DNA from: Polytrichum commune
Lineage: Eukaryota > Streptophyta > Polytrichopsida > Polytrichales > Polytrichaceae
Direction of reading: 5' to 3'
NCBI GenBank assembly: GCA_950295325.1
Contig: OX485808.1
Span: forward strand, 35,794,527 to 35,858,526
DNA length: 64,000 nt
Below, one piece after another: positions 24,702-36,000 of the stretch; positions within the stretch are counted from its first letter, which is position 1; the number at the start of each line of letters is the position of its first letter. The notes under the pieces are model-generated. The model was not told the origin of the DNA, made no database searches, and saw only the letters and a list, made by a program, of their open reading frames with translations. Made by a program: the position numbers and the translations under genes.

Positions 24702-27700
24702 ATGGATGGTGATGTTGAAGAGGCCAACACTTCGTCCCAGCTTTCACCTGCCACAAGGCAGCGAAGGTATAATTCGATTTATTCTTGTTTCAATGCACTC
24801 TATCTGGCGAACCTTGAATTTGGGGTTATATTGAGATTTATGGTTGATTTAATAACAATCTAGCACCTGATTGACAAGGAGGCTATGCTATCAATCAAGT
24901 GAGTCTTGGTTGCCTAGGTCTTGGTGAGAAGTGTGAAATTGTGATTTAACAGGACATACGATGGCCCATGTGGGCTTGAGGAGAAACACAAGGTGTTCTT
25001 GAGCCACAGTGGCGCAGACAAGGCTTTTGTGAGCCATCTGTGTCGTCGCCTAATTTCAGTCCATCACCACCCTTTCTTCGACGTGCGCGAGGACAGCTTG
25101 CCTCTGGGAGATAAGTTTGCAGACATCATCTTTCAAGCTAGCAAACAATGTCGACTCGCAATTGTTGTAGTCTCGGACGATTACTTTAAGAGCAAGTGGC
25201 CCATGTTGGAGTTGGCTTCTTTTGTGAAGGCCAAGGATGGTGTCAACCCTGAGATGAAGATTTTGCCACTGTTTTATAGATTGACAGTTGCTGAGTTCAA
25301 AGAGCCTAAACGACAAAGGGTTTGGTTTGAGGAATGGGAGAGGCTAAAAGAGTCTGACAAACGTTTGGACATTTTGAGCTGGGAGAATGCATTGAGGGTT
25401 TTGGGTGGACATAACGGCGCTGTGTATTGCGGAACTGGACAGACTGAAGATGAGTATCTCGAGAGAATAGTAGAATTGGTGTTCAGATCGGTTCCTCCAG
25501 ATGTTTTATTTGATGATTCTCATGTCAAAGGTGGCACTCGTTTCTCTAAAGTAAGTAACACAGGTTGAGATTTGCTGTCATAAGATTTCTTAGTTGACTA
25601 GAAAATTTGTTTCGTTTCAGTTGCTTTGAAGTATGTTGATGAACATGTTACTGGTCCATCATTGAGTGTGCACACATCCAACATGCCATCTCAAAGTGGA
25701 TAATCCAATGAGCACTTATCCTTTCCAACTGTGTGTCATATTATGTGGGACAGGATATCGATGCAATGTTCGAGAAGTCCAGGGGATCCAGGCGGACGGG
25801 AATGGTGCAATGTCCAATCATTGGCATTTATGGATTGGGTGGCATTGGAAAAACCAACCTTTGCCAGATTGCTTACAATAAGTTTGTCGGAGAGTTTCTT
25901 GGAAGGGCATGTCTCATAGAGATCAGAAGCAAAACCAAAAGCTCTCTTGACTCACAAAAAGAAGTGTTGAGAGCTTTGACGGGTGCACATGATGAACTCC
26001 TTAATTCCGTCACAGACGTTGACAAGGTATTGTGAATTACTAGGTTACTGCTTATCTCGCATGGTTAGAATTTGATTCTGGCAGGACTTTGTAATAGAAG
26101 GAATTTGTTTTCATCAATGTGTGGAGGTTGTAACTTGAAATGCTTCTTGTTGTGTAGGGGCGAGGCCTATACAAGAAGAGAGTTGGAAGCCATAAGGTGT
26201 TTCTAGCGATTGACAATGTCTGGGATGACCCTGCATCTCTTGGAGAAGTTGATGGTTATCTAACTAATCAACTCCATCCGGAGAGCAAAGTACTAGTGAC
26301 GGCACGATGTAAGAAAACCTTGAGAAACTTGGGTATTCAGGAAGAAAGTTGCTTTGAGATGCTTGATCTTAGGGAGGAGGATGCCATGGGCCTATTCTTG
26401 CACCATGCGTGTCCTAGCCCCTCACCCATTGAACTTGCAAATCCTGAGCATCTTAAAGTTGTTAGGAAATGCATCTCCTATGCTCGGTACTCCAAAAAAG
26501 GGGATACGAAAATGTTTCGTGCATGCCACTTTCATCCTTTGGCATTGAAAGTTCTAGGGTTGTTCATGAAGACATTGACACCCTTCCCAAGCAAGTGGAT
26601 TGAGAAGCTTAGCAATCCAAAGATTTTGGGAAGCAAAGTGAAAGATGTTAATTTAGTTTTGCGGACAAGTTTTGACATGCTGCCAGAAGATGATCATAGA
26701 GCCATGTTCCTAGACGTGGCTCTATATGCACCCGAACGATATTATATCAGGGATAATGCACCAAGAGTGGAAAAAGTGTGTGAGTGGTTGAGCATCGTGT
26801 ATGCACAAGAAATCGAGGTTGTCATGGATAAGGTGAGTTCACTAAACATGTGTGACGACGCATTTATTGTGTACTTCCTACCGTTTAGATATAAAAGTGC
26901 AATGTAAGGAATGGCTAGTTGATAGTGGTCTAGGATGTCTTTTGTTTTACATAAATGATTAGAGACATGCTCTTTAGGATCGAGAGGGATTTTAATTTTG
27001 GCATCTAGAGATTGAACACATATATGACAATCTATAGATAGAATGTATCATTTCAGTACTCAACACTAATTTGTTTGGGGTGTAGTTGGAGGTTCTCAGT
27101 GCTCGAGGTCTTTTGAACCCATGGGATGACCTCACAGACTTTATCAGCATGCATGACCTATACTTGGAATTTGCTAAAGCGGAAGTGAAGAGAGACGACA
27201 ATGAGCGGGGACGAGCTCATTTATATCACAAAAATGAAAATAACGTACCACAATGCCTCACGAGGAATCCGAGGGAGACCAAATCATTTCCTTTTGAAAG
27301 GATGCGATTCAGCAATGTGCGTAATCTTGAGAGCTTCAAGCAAGCCAAATTGGATAAGTGTGCAAATGTTGACGTACTCAAGGTGGACCATTGCGATGAA
27401 TTGCAAAGCTTGGACCTAGATGGCCTTGAAGAATTACGCAGCCTGGAGTTGGTCGGGTGTCGAAACTTGGAACATCTTCAAGGGTTGGAGACTCGAGATA
27501 AGCTCGTCTGGATGAGATGGGATCTTTGTCGTGCCAAAGTTGTGGATTACAAACCATTGACATCCCTGCGAGTGCTTCAATTGAGAAGGGTATCCCACAC
27601 CACAACAATCGATCTTCGAAATTGCCATAATCTTCAGGAATTGGCAATTTGGGACTCGGATGGATTGGAGGACTTTCCCCTATTTCCAAATTCCAAGAGC

Positions 27701-28054
27701 ATGCGCAAAATTCGCTTCAGAAATTGTTGGAGTCTGAGACATCGTGGACCAGAACTTCTCAACCTGGAGGGATGGATAAATGTGGAGTTTCTTGAGGTGG
27801 CAAAGTGCCGGTCTCTCACAAATGAATTGGAAAGTTGCCCCATCATGAAGAACTTGAAACATTTGCATGTATTAGACTGCTTTGAGCTGAAAGCTTTGCT
27901 TGACCTCACGAAGTACAAGAATTTGATGACCTTAGATGTCGGGTATTCTTGTAAATGGTCGTTCAAGCCTTATGCTTCTTTTTGGGTTTTAATGCCTATG
28001 GACCTGCATGTTGGCCATATACATCAGGTGTATCAATTGTGTATCAATTCCTGA
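24702..28054 (+). CDS. TIR-NBS-LRR (TNL) immune receptor, probably spliced, possibly impaired
   Basis: Proposed exons 24702-24766, 24953-25550, 25754-26026, 26158-26832, 27086-28054 give about 859 residues. TIR domain from about residue 34 (KVFLSHSGADKAFVSHLCRR) keeps the WPMLELASF stretch, whose Glu matches the catalytic Glu of NADase TIRs. NB-ARC follows: P-loop GLGGIGKT near 248-255, kinase-2 KVFLAIDNVWD near 325, RNBS-B SKVLVTARC, GLPL-like HPLALKVLG and MHDLYLEF near 559. The remaining ~280 residues are leucine-rich repeats. Such proteins sense effectors in the cytosol and signal cell death. All listed junctions are GT-AG and stay in frame. Oddity: the TIR/NB linker exon expected at 25621-25700 is frameshifted and lacks a good donor, so the in-frame model skips it. 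The C-terminus also diverges from the duplicate downstream. The gene may be functional, or a young pseudogene. Confidence 0.8.
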
Positions 28055-28191
28055 ATAGCATGTGAGTACCAGGAGCTCTTTTGTGATGTCAGTGAATACA
28101 TATTTGATCAAGCTCTTGGAATTCTCTTTCCTTACGTTTTTGTGCTAGTCTATTATAACATTAGCTGAGATTAAAAAAACTCACTTGGATT

Positions 28192-28651
28192 GGAGGACTT
28201 TCCCCTATTTCCAAATTCCAAGAGCATGCGCAAGATTAGCTTCAGAGATTGTATGTATCTGAGACATTGTGGACCATAACTGCTCAACCTAGAGGGATGG
28301 ATAAATGTAGAGTTTCTTGATCTGGCATGGTGCTAGTCTCTCACAAATGAATTGGAAAGTTGTCCCATCATGAAGAACTTGAAACATTTGGATGTATCAT
28401 ATTGCAAGAAGCTGAAAGCTTTGCCTGACCTCACAAAGTCCAAGAATTTGATGACCTTAAATGCTTGGAATTGTACTGAGTTGTTCGAGACTTACGCTTT
28501 TTCAAGCCAATCTTCGGATTCAATGCCCATGGACCTCCCTGTTGGCCTAAATACATCAGGTATATCATTGGATGACCAATCTGTAACATCAAGGATTATT
28601 GGGAAATTTGGAGTTTCCTCACATGTGTTTTCCCTCCAATTTAAGGATTGA
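28192..28651 (+). pseudogene. Broken duplicate of the 3' end of the TNL gene
   Basis: Sequence from 28192 repeats the LRR-coding end of the TNL last exon (from about 27651) at high similarity: GLEDFPLFPNSKSMRKI, LLNLEGWINVEFL and ESCPIMKNLKHL are recognisable in both. The copy has an in-frame TAA where the gene reads GPE, and a second stop at the residues matching AKCRSL, so it cannot code in frame. It keeps a longer tail (28352-28651, ending SSHVFSLQFKD) that may be the ancestral C-terminus, because the intact gene ends in an unrelated tail (IHQVYQLCINS). The spacer between the copies (28060-28185) is itself similar to 23185-23320 upstream of the gene. Confidence 0.75.
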
Positions 28652-28659
28652 TGTGTGAG

Positions 28660-29739
28660 TGTTTTATTTGATAATGTGTTGTTGAAATACCAGAATGGTT
28701 TGAGTCAAATGCCTAATAGTTTCATACAAGTTCAACTGACATGTAGGCCATTGAATGCTCTTCTATTATTGGACGCTTATGATGAAAGGCAATGGCAAAC
28801 ATTGAACATAAGTTGCTGGACGAATATTTGTGCATATTACATGAAATAATTTATAAAAATTTTGAATAGTTTAGATGGTTGGAAAATAATTTGCATTCAG
28901 TTTGCATATTGAAAGCCCATTGAATTTGTTTGGAAGTGAATTTAAGGTGCATATGGTGTTCTTCTTATAGGAAGCACAACAAAACTTGATTGACTCCTTG
29001 GGAGATAGACGTTGGCACGCATATTCTAAACTTGGTAAGTTCAAATAAGCACATGGAATAGTGGATGTGCATTGCCCTTTGAACTTGTGTAATGGTTAGA
29101 TAGGCGAACCACCTTAATTTGATAACCACATTACAATTTTTTTTTGTCAATGGCTTTACTTTCATCATGAGCTATTGCAATTATTCTTCCTTTGTTCAGA
29201 GTTTGATAGTTGCATGTGGGATTTTCCACAAATTCCATGTACTTGTATGATGTCTGATATGAGATTCCATGCAATTCAAATATTGGACCTCCCGATGTAC
29301 TTCTTATGTGAGTTGAAGCCTCATTATTAAAGAGGATGTTGTAAACCTTGTTCATCCTCATTTGTTAGTGTCCAAAAGTAATATGTTGTGTTTCAACTAA
29401 GGAAGTAACGATTCACCTACAAGATAATTTCTACCTTTTGATAATAACAATAAATAGATTCACATGTTTGACAATATTCACAAATGTTTTTGAAGGGAAT
29501 TGGGCCTTTAAATCAAAGTATAATATGGATCACTTAATTTTTGAGCTGAACAACATGAAGGGCAAACCCATTCAACAAGACGTCGAAGTGGTTCATAACG
29601 TTGATTTCCTTGAGTATTGTTCCCAACGATGCCATTCCACGGAAATGGCTGGTAAACGCAGCCAACCGGCCTTGATGCAATGGGAACATTGTGGACATAA
29701 CATAATAAGATATTCATAGGACCTCATAATATCATGGGG
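28660..29739. other. Intergenic, no gene seen
   Basis: AT-rich, only short frames on both strands without recognisable similarity. Confidence 0.4.
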
Positions 29740-30010
29740 AGAATGGGTGCGGACATTTGCTAAATATTGCACACGAATTGCATATTTTCATGCCTGGAAG
29801 AAGTGGGTGCAGAGAGAAGAGTGTGTGCTTAAGACCCGCTTAGCTTATAATGACATAGAGTATAACGAAATATGACCTGAAGAAAGATCTAGTCATAGAG
29901 AATGGGCGCATGAAGGTGTAGTAGAAGTGGATGATAATTGCTCAAAATGTTCATCCACAAACCCCATCCTTGCACCATGGACGAATTATGTCGGGATTGA
30001 CTGTGAGGTG
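29740..30010 (+). repeat. Segmental duplication piece E
   Basis: A short copy of the block end downstream of the TNL gene: GTGTGTGCTTAAGACCCGCT (29820), AAAGATCTAGTCATAGAGAA (29882), then GGATGATAATTGCTC. It is followed (about 30144-30245) by sequence similar to 22906-22990, upstream of the TNL gene. Confidence 0.6.
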
Positions 30011-30245
30011 TTGATGCATCTGTCGAATCATGTGCAGATCAGACATTTGAGTTTGGAAAATTGCTTGATTGACGGGGATTGGAGTTTGAGGCTGGACGAC
30101 TTTGAGTTTGATATCCAGAGAAGGTGAGAAATGTGAGCCATGATGTTCTTTGTCAGTGTTTTCCTGCTCACAAGTTGATGTATCGACTGAGGTTTGCTAT
30201 GAAAACTTTGGAATTAGATTGCGGTTGCAGGCTGGGTTGCACTTC

Positions 30246-33056
30246 CAAAATTAAATTTTTTTGGGTCAACCTCCCTTAGGGACACTCACAACTCCACACA
30301 ATTTTTGGCCGTTGGATCGGATTGGAAATTGTCTCATCTGGTTAGCAACTGCGAGTCGCAAGGATTGTCAATGGAAGTTGTGGCTTATCAAAATTTAATT
30401 TTTCATCGCACACATGAAGAGGAGCAAAACATCAACTTTGTATTAGAATTAATAAACTTGGTCAACGTGGATGACAAGTCAATGCCTAGTTGACACCTTA
30501 CATGCATGTTGATTGTGGTCGTTTCAACTAGTGTGATCAATTTAACAATCCCCTCAACGTGTTGCTCACTATTGAGATTGTTGATGGACCTTCAGATAAT
30601 TTGGTTAGCACATAGGAATGGTAGTCAAGGGCAATTAGACCTTGTGATCGACTCTCACTGCCATTGTCATATGTGGAAGTTCTTTTCTTTTACTTTTTCA
30701 TTGTCTCTCTCTGGCCAATTTATTTTTCATTTTCTTGACACTTGAACCCCAAAACGATTCATGTTCGAAGGGGACCAGGCCGGAGACCAACTGTCCCATC
30801 AAAGGACAAAGAGGCAGGGTCAATAAAAACAAAAGAGAGCCACATAAGGTTCAGAGAGTAAATGAGCAGCGAACTTCCATCAAGGTTAAGAAAGCAAGAG
30901 GAACAAGAGCTTGGCCAAAAACCCATCTAACATCTTCAAAAGGTCAATTGACTTGTCAGATAGTGTTCTTATCAACACCTTTTCATTGCACTTTGTGTCG
31001 TCCCTAGGATGTATTGAATTGCTCAAGATATGGCCTTTGCCTCACCAAGTAAACCTGAAAAACTTCTTTCATGTGCACAAGAGAATCACGTGTTGACAAT
31101 CATGGCCGGTTATTGCGTAACGGATTAAACACCCTGATTTGCTTGAAGAATATCAAAACTTGGTGCATCTTACATAAGATCTGAGAGTTGTGTTTCCTCC
31201 TCTCAAAAAAACCACACCCCTTTTAGAGGCACATTTCCATGTGTCAGCGAAGTCGGCAAAGACCTCTAGCTGACGAAATTTGGACCCCCTCCACATGGAA
31301 GCATGTGTTAAATTTCCTTTGGAAAACAGAAGTCAATGATTGGCACAATTACATTCGAAAGTTGAAGTTTGAGGAGGTGGACTTGACTGCCTTTTTTTTT
31401 TACAACCTAGAGATCAACATTCACTTGAGTAGTAAAAAAATTCTTTATAAAACATGCAGTTTTGTGGACCCTAAGGTTGTTGTATCTTACACTCATTTGT
31501 TGGCAAACTCTATTTTGTTTCACCGGAACAACCTACATATGGAAGTGTGCACAAATGTTGGACCGTGGAGAACTGACTCCTTCATAATTTAGTTATATTT
31601 GGCTCTTCAAAACCAAAATTGGCATATTGTTTGGAGCCATAGTGAGTAGGGCATCTAGTAGCAACTTTGCTTCATTAACAATGTCCTTTGTGAGCAAGAG
31701 TTCGAGTTTTAGTAACCATTAAATGCCTAGTGCCATATATTCGCCTCTAAAATACACCTAATGTATCTAATTCTACTTGGTTCCTTGGAACTGTATTTAT
31801 TCCTTATTAATATAACCATTATATGACGAACCTGTTAAAAACTTTGCTTCATGATAATGGCTCCTAGGGAGGTCACTCTTTGCAAGATATTAAAAACCAT
31901 GTGCAATAAAATATAGGTTGGAATAAAATCTAATGTATTGAGTTCTATATAGAAATTAACATAAATGTAGGATACTATAATTTCTAAGAATACACTAGTT
32001 CTATTCCAAGAACATTCATCAAATATATGAAATACCCCATGAATATGCACATTATATCATAAACTCTCCCCCCCTAAACCCTTCCACATGTAGCCTCATA
32101 GTAGATGGAAACATCAAAGAGGAGGAATGCATATTAAGGCCCACTTGAAAATCTATCAGTTTTGGGATGTTGAAGATCACGTAGTTGTGACCATATTCAT
32201 ACACTGGGGAATGGCTTAGTGAACTCCAAAGAAAAAACAATAAAGGAAAATGTCCATGTGTAGGTTTGCCAAACCCCATTTCCAAGCGAATAGCACAATG
32301 TATACACCATACACAAAATTGATCAAAAACCATAGGAGGTCAAAATATATATTCTCATCTATTGCATTATTTTGATTGATGTGATACAAATATGTTGATA
32401 AAGAATTGGATTCCAATATTTAAACACATATGAATATCCCAATGTTAGTTTTCTTTCAATATGTAGAATATTTTCTTGCTATTTTCATATATAATCATAC
32501 TTTCCCTTGCATCTTTCAGCCTCATGTGCTAAATACAAATACAAGCTTGTACACAAATATGCATAAAATAGTAATATTATTTGAGTTGATTACACGTTTT
32601 AAACCTTTTAATAATAAAGCATGTTTTTCTCCAAATCACAAATATGAAAAGCACTTCCAAACATATGGATGCTATCTTTGGGTCATTTCCAACCATATTC
32701 ATAAATGTCTTTCAATTTGATCAAGCCTCATCTTAAATTCTTTTGTAGGGAAAAAAACAAAACAAAACAAAAACACCTTGGTCCTTTGAGGATTAGAATA
32801 GTTCACTCTAGAGATTTAATAAGTGTTTGAAACTCCTAAGAGAGTATTGTGTCTATCTACATATCTACCAAAACATCACTTTCATTGAGGGAGAATCCCT
32901 CATAGTAACTGGTACTCACCCAATTCCTAAAATATGGCTTTGGCCAACAATTTATCAATATTTTCTATCCCTTTTTGAGGTATTGGAACACCTTGTATCT
33001 CAACTTTCATACAATTTCTCAAAATATTTGGTCTCAATCGTGGGTGAAAATTACAT
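30246..33056. other. Intergenic downstream of calnexin, no gene seen
   Basis: The longest frame (31239-31592, 117 codons) shows no family I know and has unremarkable composition. The calnexin 3' UTR should lie just below 33057. Confidence 0.4.
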
Positions 33057-36000
33057 TTACAATTCTCTTCTTTGCCTTAGCCTAGTTGTTGATTCGAAAT
33101 TCTCTGTGACACTCTCGTCAAGGTGGTCCGATTTCACGTTGCCGTCCGTGGCATCCAATCTGGCTCCGTTACTTCCACCCATGGTGTTTTTATTACCACT
33201 TGTTGGTTTCTCTTCTTCCTTGGATTTCACAACCATAACCTTCACTTGTACCAAAATATCACAATTTTTTTCCATTACATGCTATATATATACAAATCCC
33301 AATTGTTGTAGTCTTCATAGTTGTTATATGATGCATCTTTTTATCCTTAAAAGTGAAATAGGCATTAAATTAAACCCAAATTAAAAATGCAATGCAGTGA
33401 TACACATTACTCAATCATGTCTTCACATTCATTATCAAATCGGGTTTGCGGATGTCACCTTGCAGGGTCCACATTTCTTTTTGTTGATTGAGATTATGTA
33501 CAATATCGAGAAAATTAAGAGTGGAATTGTTCCAAATATTCCCAAAGCCAATCCAAAGTGGTCTTCACCTTTCTTCACTATAGTCTGTGACACAAATTCA
33601 ACATCTATCAATTCACCAACCATTTGAAGAACATAACATTACTTAGCATCCCACCGTTTGTTCAGTGGGCCCTTGGAATATAATAGTCGGATGCATGGAA
33701 AGCTAAGCAAGGAGACTCGGCTTTTCAAGCATCCAACTGTTATATTCCAAGGGCCCACTAAACTAGCACTAAGTATTAAGTAATGTTATGAAGGTCTAAA
33801 CATTATATGAAACATTTATAAATCCTCAAGCAACAAATGAGACTCTCTCCATAATCAAATAAAGTTGACGGCATTTTCAACCAATTACACTCTCTTTATA
33901 TCCCCATGTCCAATCTCAAACTCTCATGGAATTGGCATCCCTTCAACAAATATGTTGCCTTTCTTGTCCTAGCTGAACCTAAACTTGATAATGCTAGTGA
34001 TTTCTCATCAACATTCTTTTCTTTATTCTCTCTTCTCAAGTAAAACTTTCAACCATTTGCACATTCAATTTCACAAATATAATCCTTATGACTAATATGG
34101 AGGGTAATGAAGAAAAAAAAACTCACAATCATTTTGTATTTGTATGTCTCCAATGAAGGCACTTGTTGAGTAATCCAATCAATGGTCTTATAAAACTTCT
34201 CAAATATCTTACCCTAACCACAAACCAATGCTTGAAACATTCAATTCAATTGCAACATAAGATCAGATACAACGAGATGTGTAGAAATAGCAAGTTCCTA
34301 ACTTAGATTTAGGTACTTGAATCTAGTAATGAAATTTTTAGGCACCGACTCAAGTGCCGTATCAAGTGTGCTCTGTAAGTCTATAATAGAGTTATCCGTA
34401 AAACTCTCAAAGAGGGACGAAACCGTGGGTTTGATCCTTCTTTGAGAAAACCTTCTATTAAGAGCTTGTTGGTTTATTGTGTATTGGAACTTATTTTGCA
34501 AGTTGGGTGTAAATTTGGGACTTTCTCAGTGCATTTCTCAAACTTTGAGAGAATGTTAGAATCTAAAATAAGGTATGCACATGGGATCTGCGTTTCTAAA
34601 TCCCGGATCCGCTTGTGCATGGCTAGCTTGGCCCACCCATCCTAGTAGGACAAGCTAGAAAGTTGGTTTGTAATATGCTGACATCACTATTTTTGTATCA
34701 TTATTTAAGCATTACAAAGACTTGGGTGTTAATTCTCGTGAACTTGTAGTCTGGAACTAAACCCATGGTTTCATCTGCTTTACTTTACGAATAACTCTAA
34801 TGAGTGACAACAATAAGAAGGAGATGATGTTGTGATGATGATCTAAGTTCTGGAAAAAGAAAGCACTCAATCAAAAGATTAATGCAAATCGATCACAAGC
34901 TAGGTACTACCAAAATCTCTCTACTGAGGGATTCAAACCGCGACTTAGGGTGAGTTTCCAAGTAGGCCACTCGCCCACCAAATTCTAGTGGGAATAAGGA
35001 CAAACTCGCCCAAATGTAGGGGGAATATGGTGGAGTAGGGTTCGTATGTGCCAACTAGCTACTGTCATCTTCTCAAATCTGGGTCCACCTCCAAGTTACC
35101 AAGGATGGATTTCTAGACCATCGGTTTTCAAATCCTTTGGTAACTAGCACGTGTATGTTAAGAAAGTGCTCTAGTGGGTGCATGAAAGTCTAGCGGCCCA
35201 TGTCCACAACCCTCCATATTCTAGTAGACCACGAGAATGTGGTTGGTTGTTGGCTTGTGCTGATCTGCATGAGCACACCTCCAACCCACTATTGTCTAGA
35301 ATCTAGTGGACGAGCGGCCTACATGGAAATGAGAGGAAGTGAATACTTGTTCATACGTGCTCACATTCCAATCACATACCTTTATCGTAGAAGGTGCTTT
35401 CAAGATGTTATGGTACTGTTTCTCCTCATTCTCGGCGGCTATCTGCTTCACCTCGGCATCAAACTTGGGTTTCCAATGCTTCTCCCTGACATCGCGAGCC
35501 ACAGATTCGTTGTGGGTGATGAGAATGTTGTCGAACATGATCCCGCCATCCATCGTCCAAAGGTCGATGCCGATCGCGCCGATCAACTCAAAGTGTGGTT
35601 TCGTGACTGCAACGTACGCTGGGTTGGGAATCTCCCGTGCTCTCCACACGCCCTGGTAATTCGGGTTCTTAATCAAGGGAGCCTTCCATTTGCCTCTGTA
35701 GTTTGGATTCATTTTGAGGGGAGGCTTCCAAGCACCACATCCGCCGTCTTCGCATTTCGGGTTGTCAATCTTACGCGGTGTCCATTCTCCTCCGTGCTCC
35801 TCGTCCCAGTTTTGAGGTTTAGTCTGATCCGGATCATCTATTTCAAGCGGCTCGTCGTCAAGCCAACCCTGATTCAGTTGAGTCAACACATAGCTTATCA
35901 AGATTTCTGCTCTACGTTGTGCTTCAAGAATGGATGTTTCTTGGTACATTTTATATCGACATGAAGTTGTTGCTGGGCTACTGTTATAAGAGAAGTAAGA

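Noticed and set aside
32827-33384. 185-codon plus-strand frame
   Set aside because: It overlaps the calnexin last exon in antisense; its hydrophobic composition mirrors the charged tail.
35200-35964. 254-codon plus-strand frame
   Set aside because: It is antisense to calnexin exon 5, whose strand is fixed by clear family motifs.
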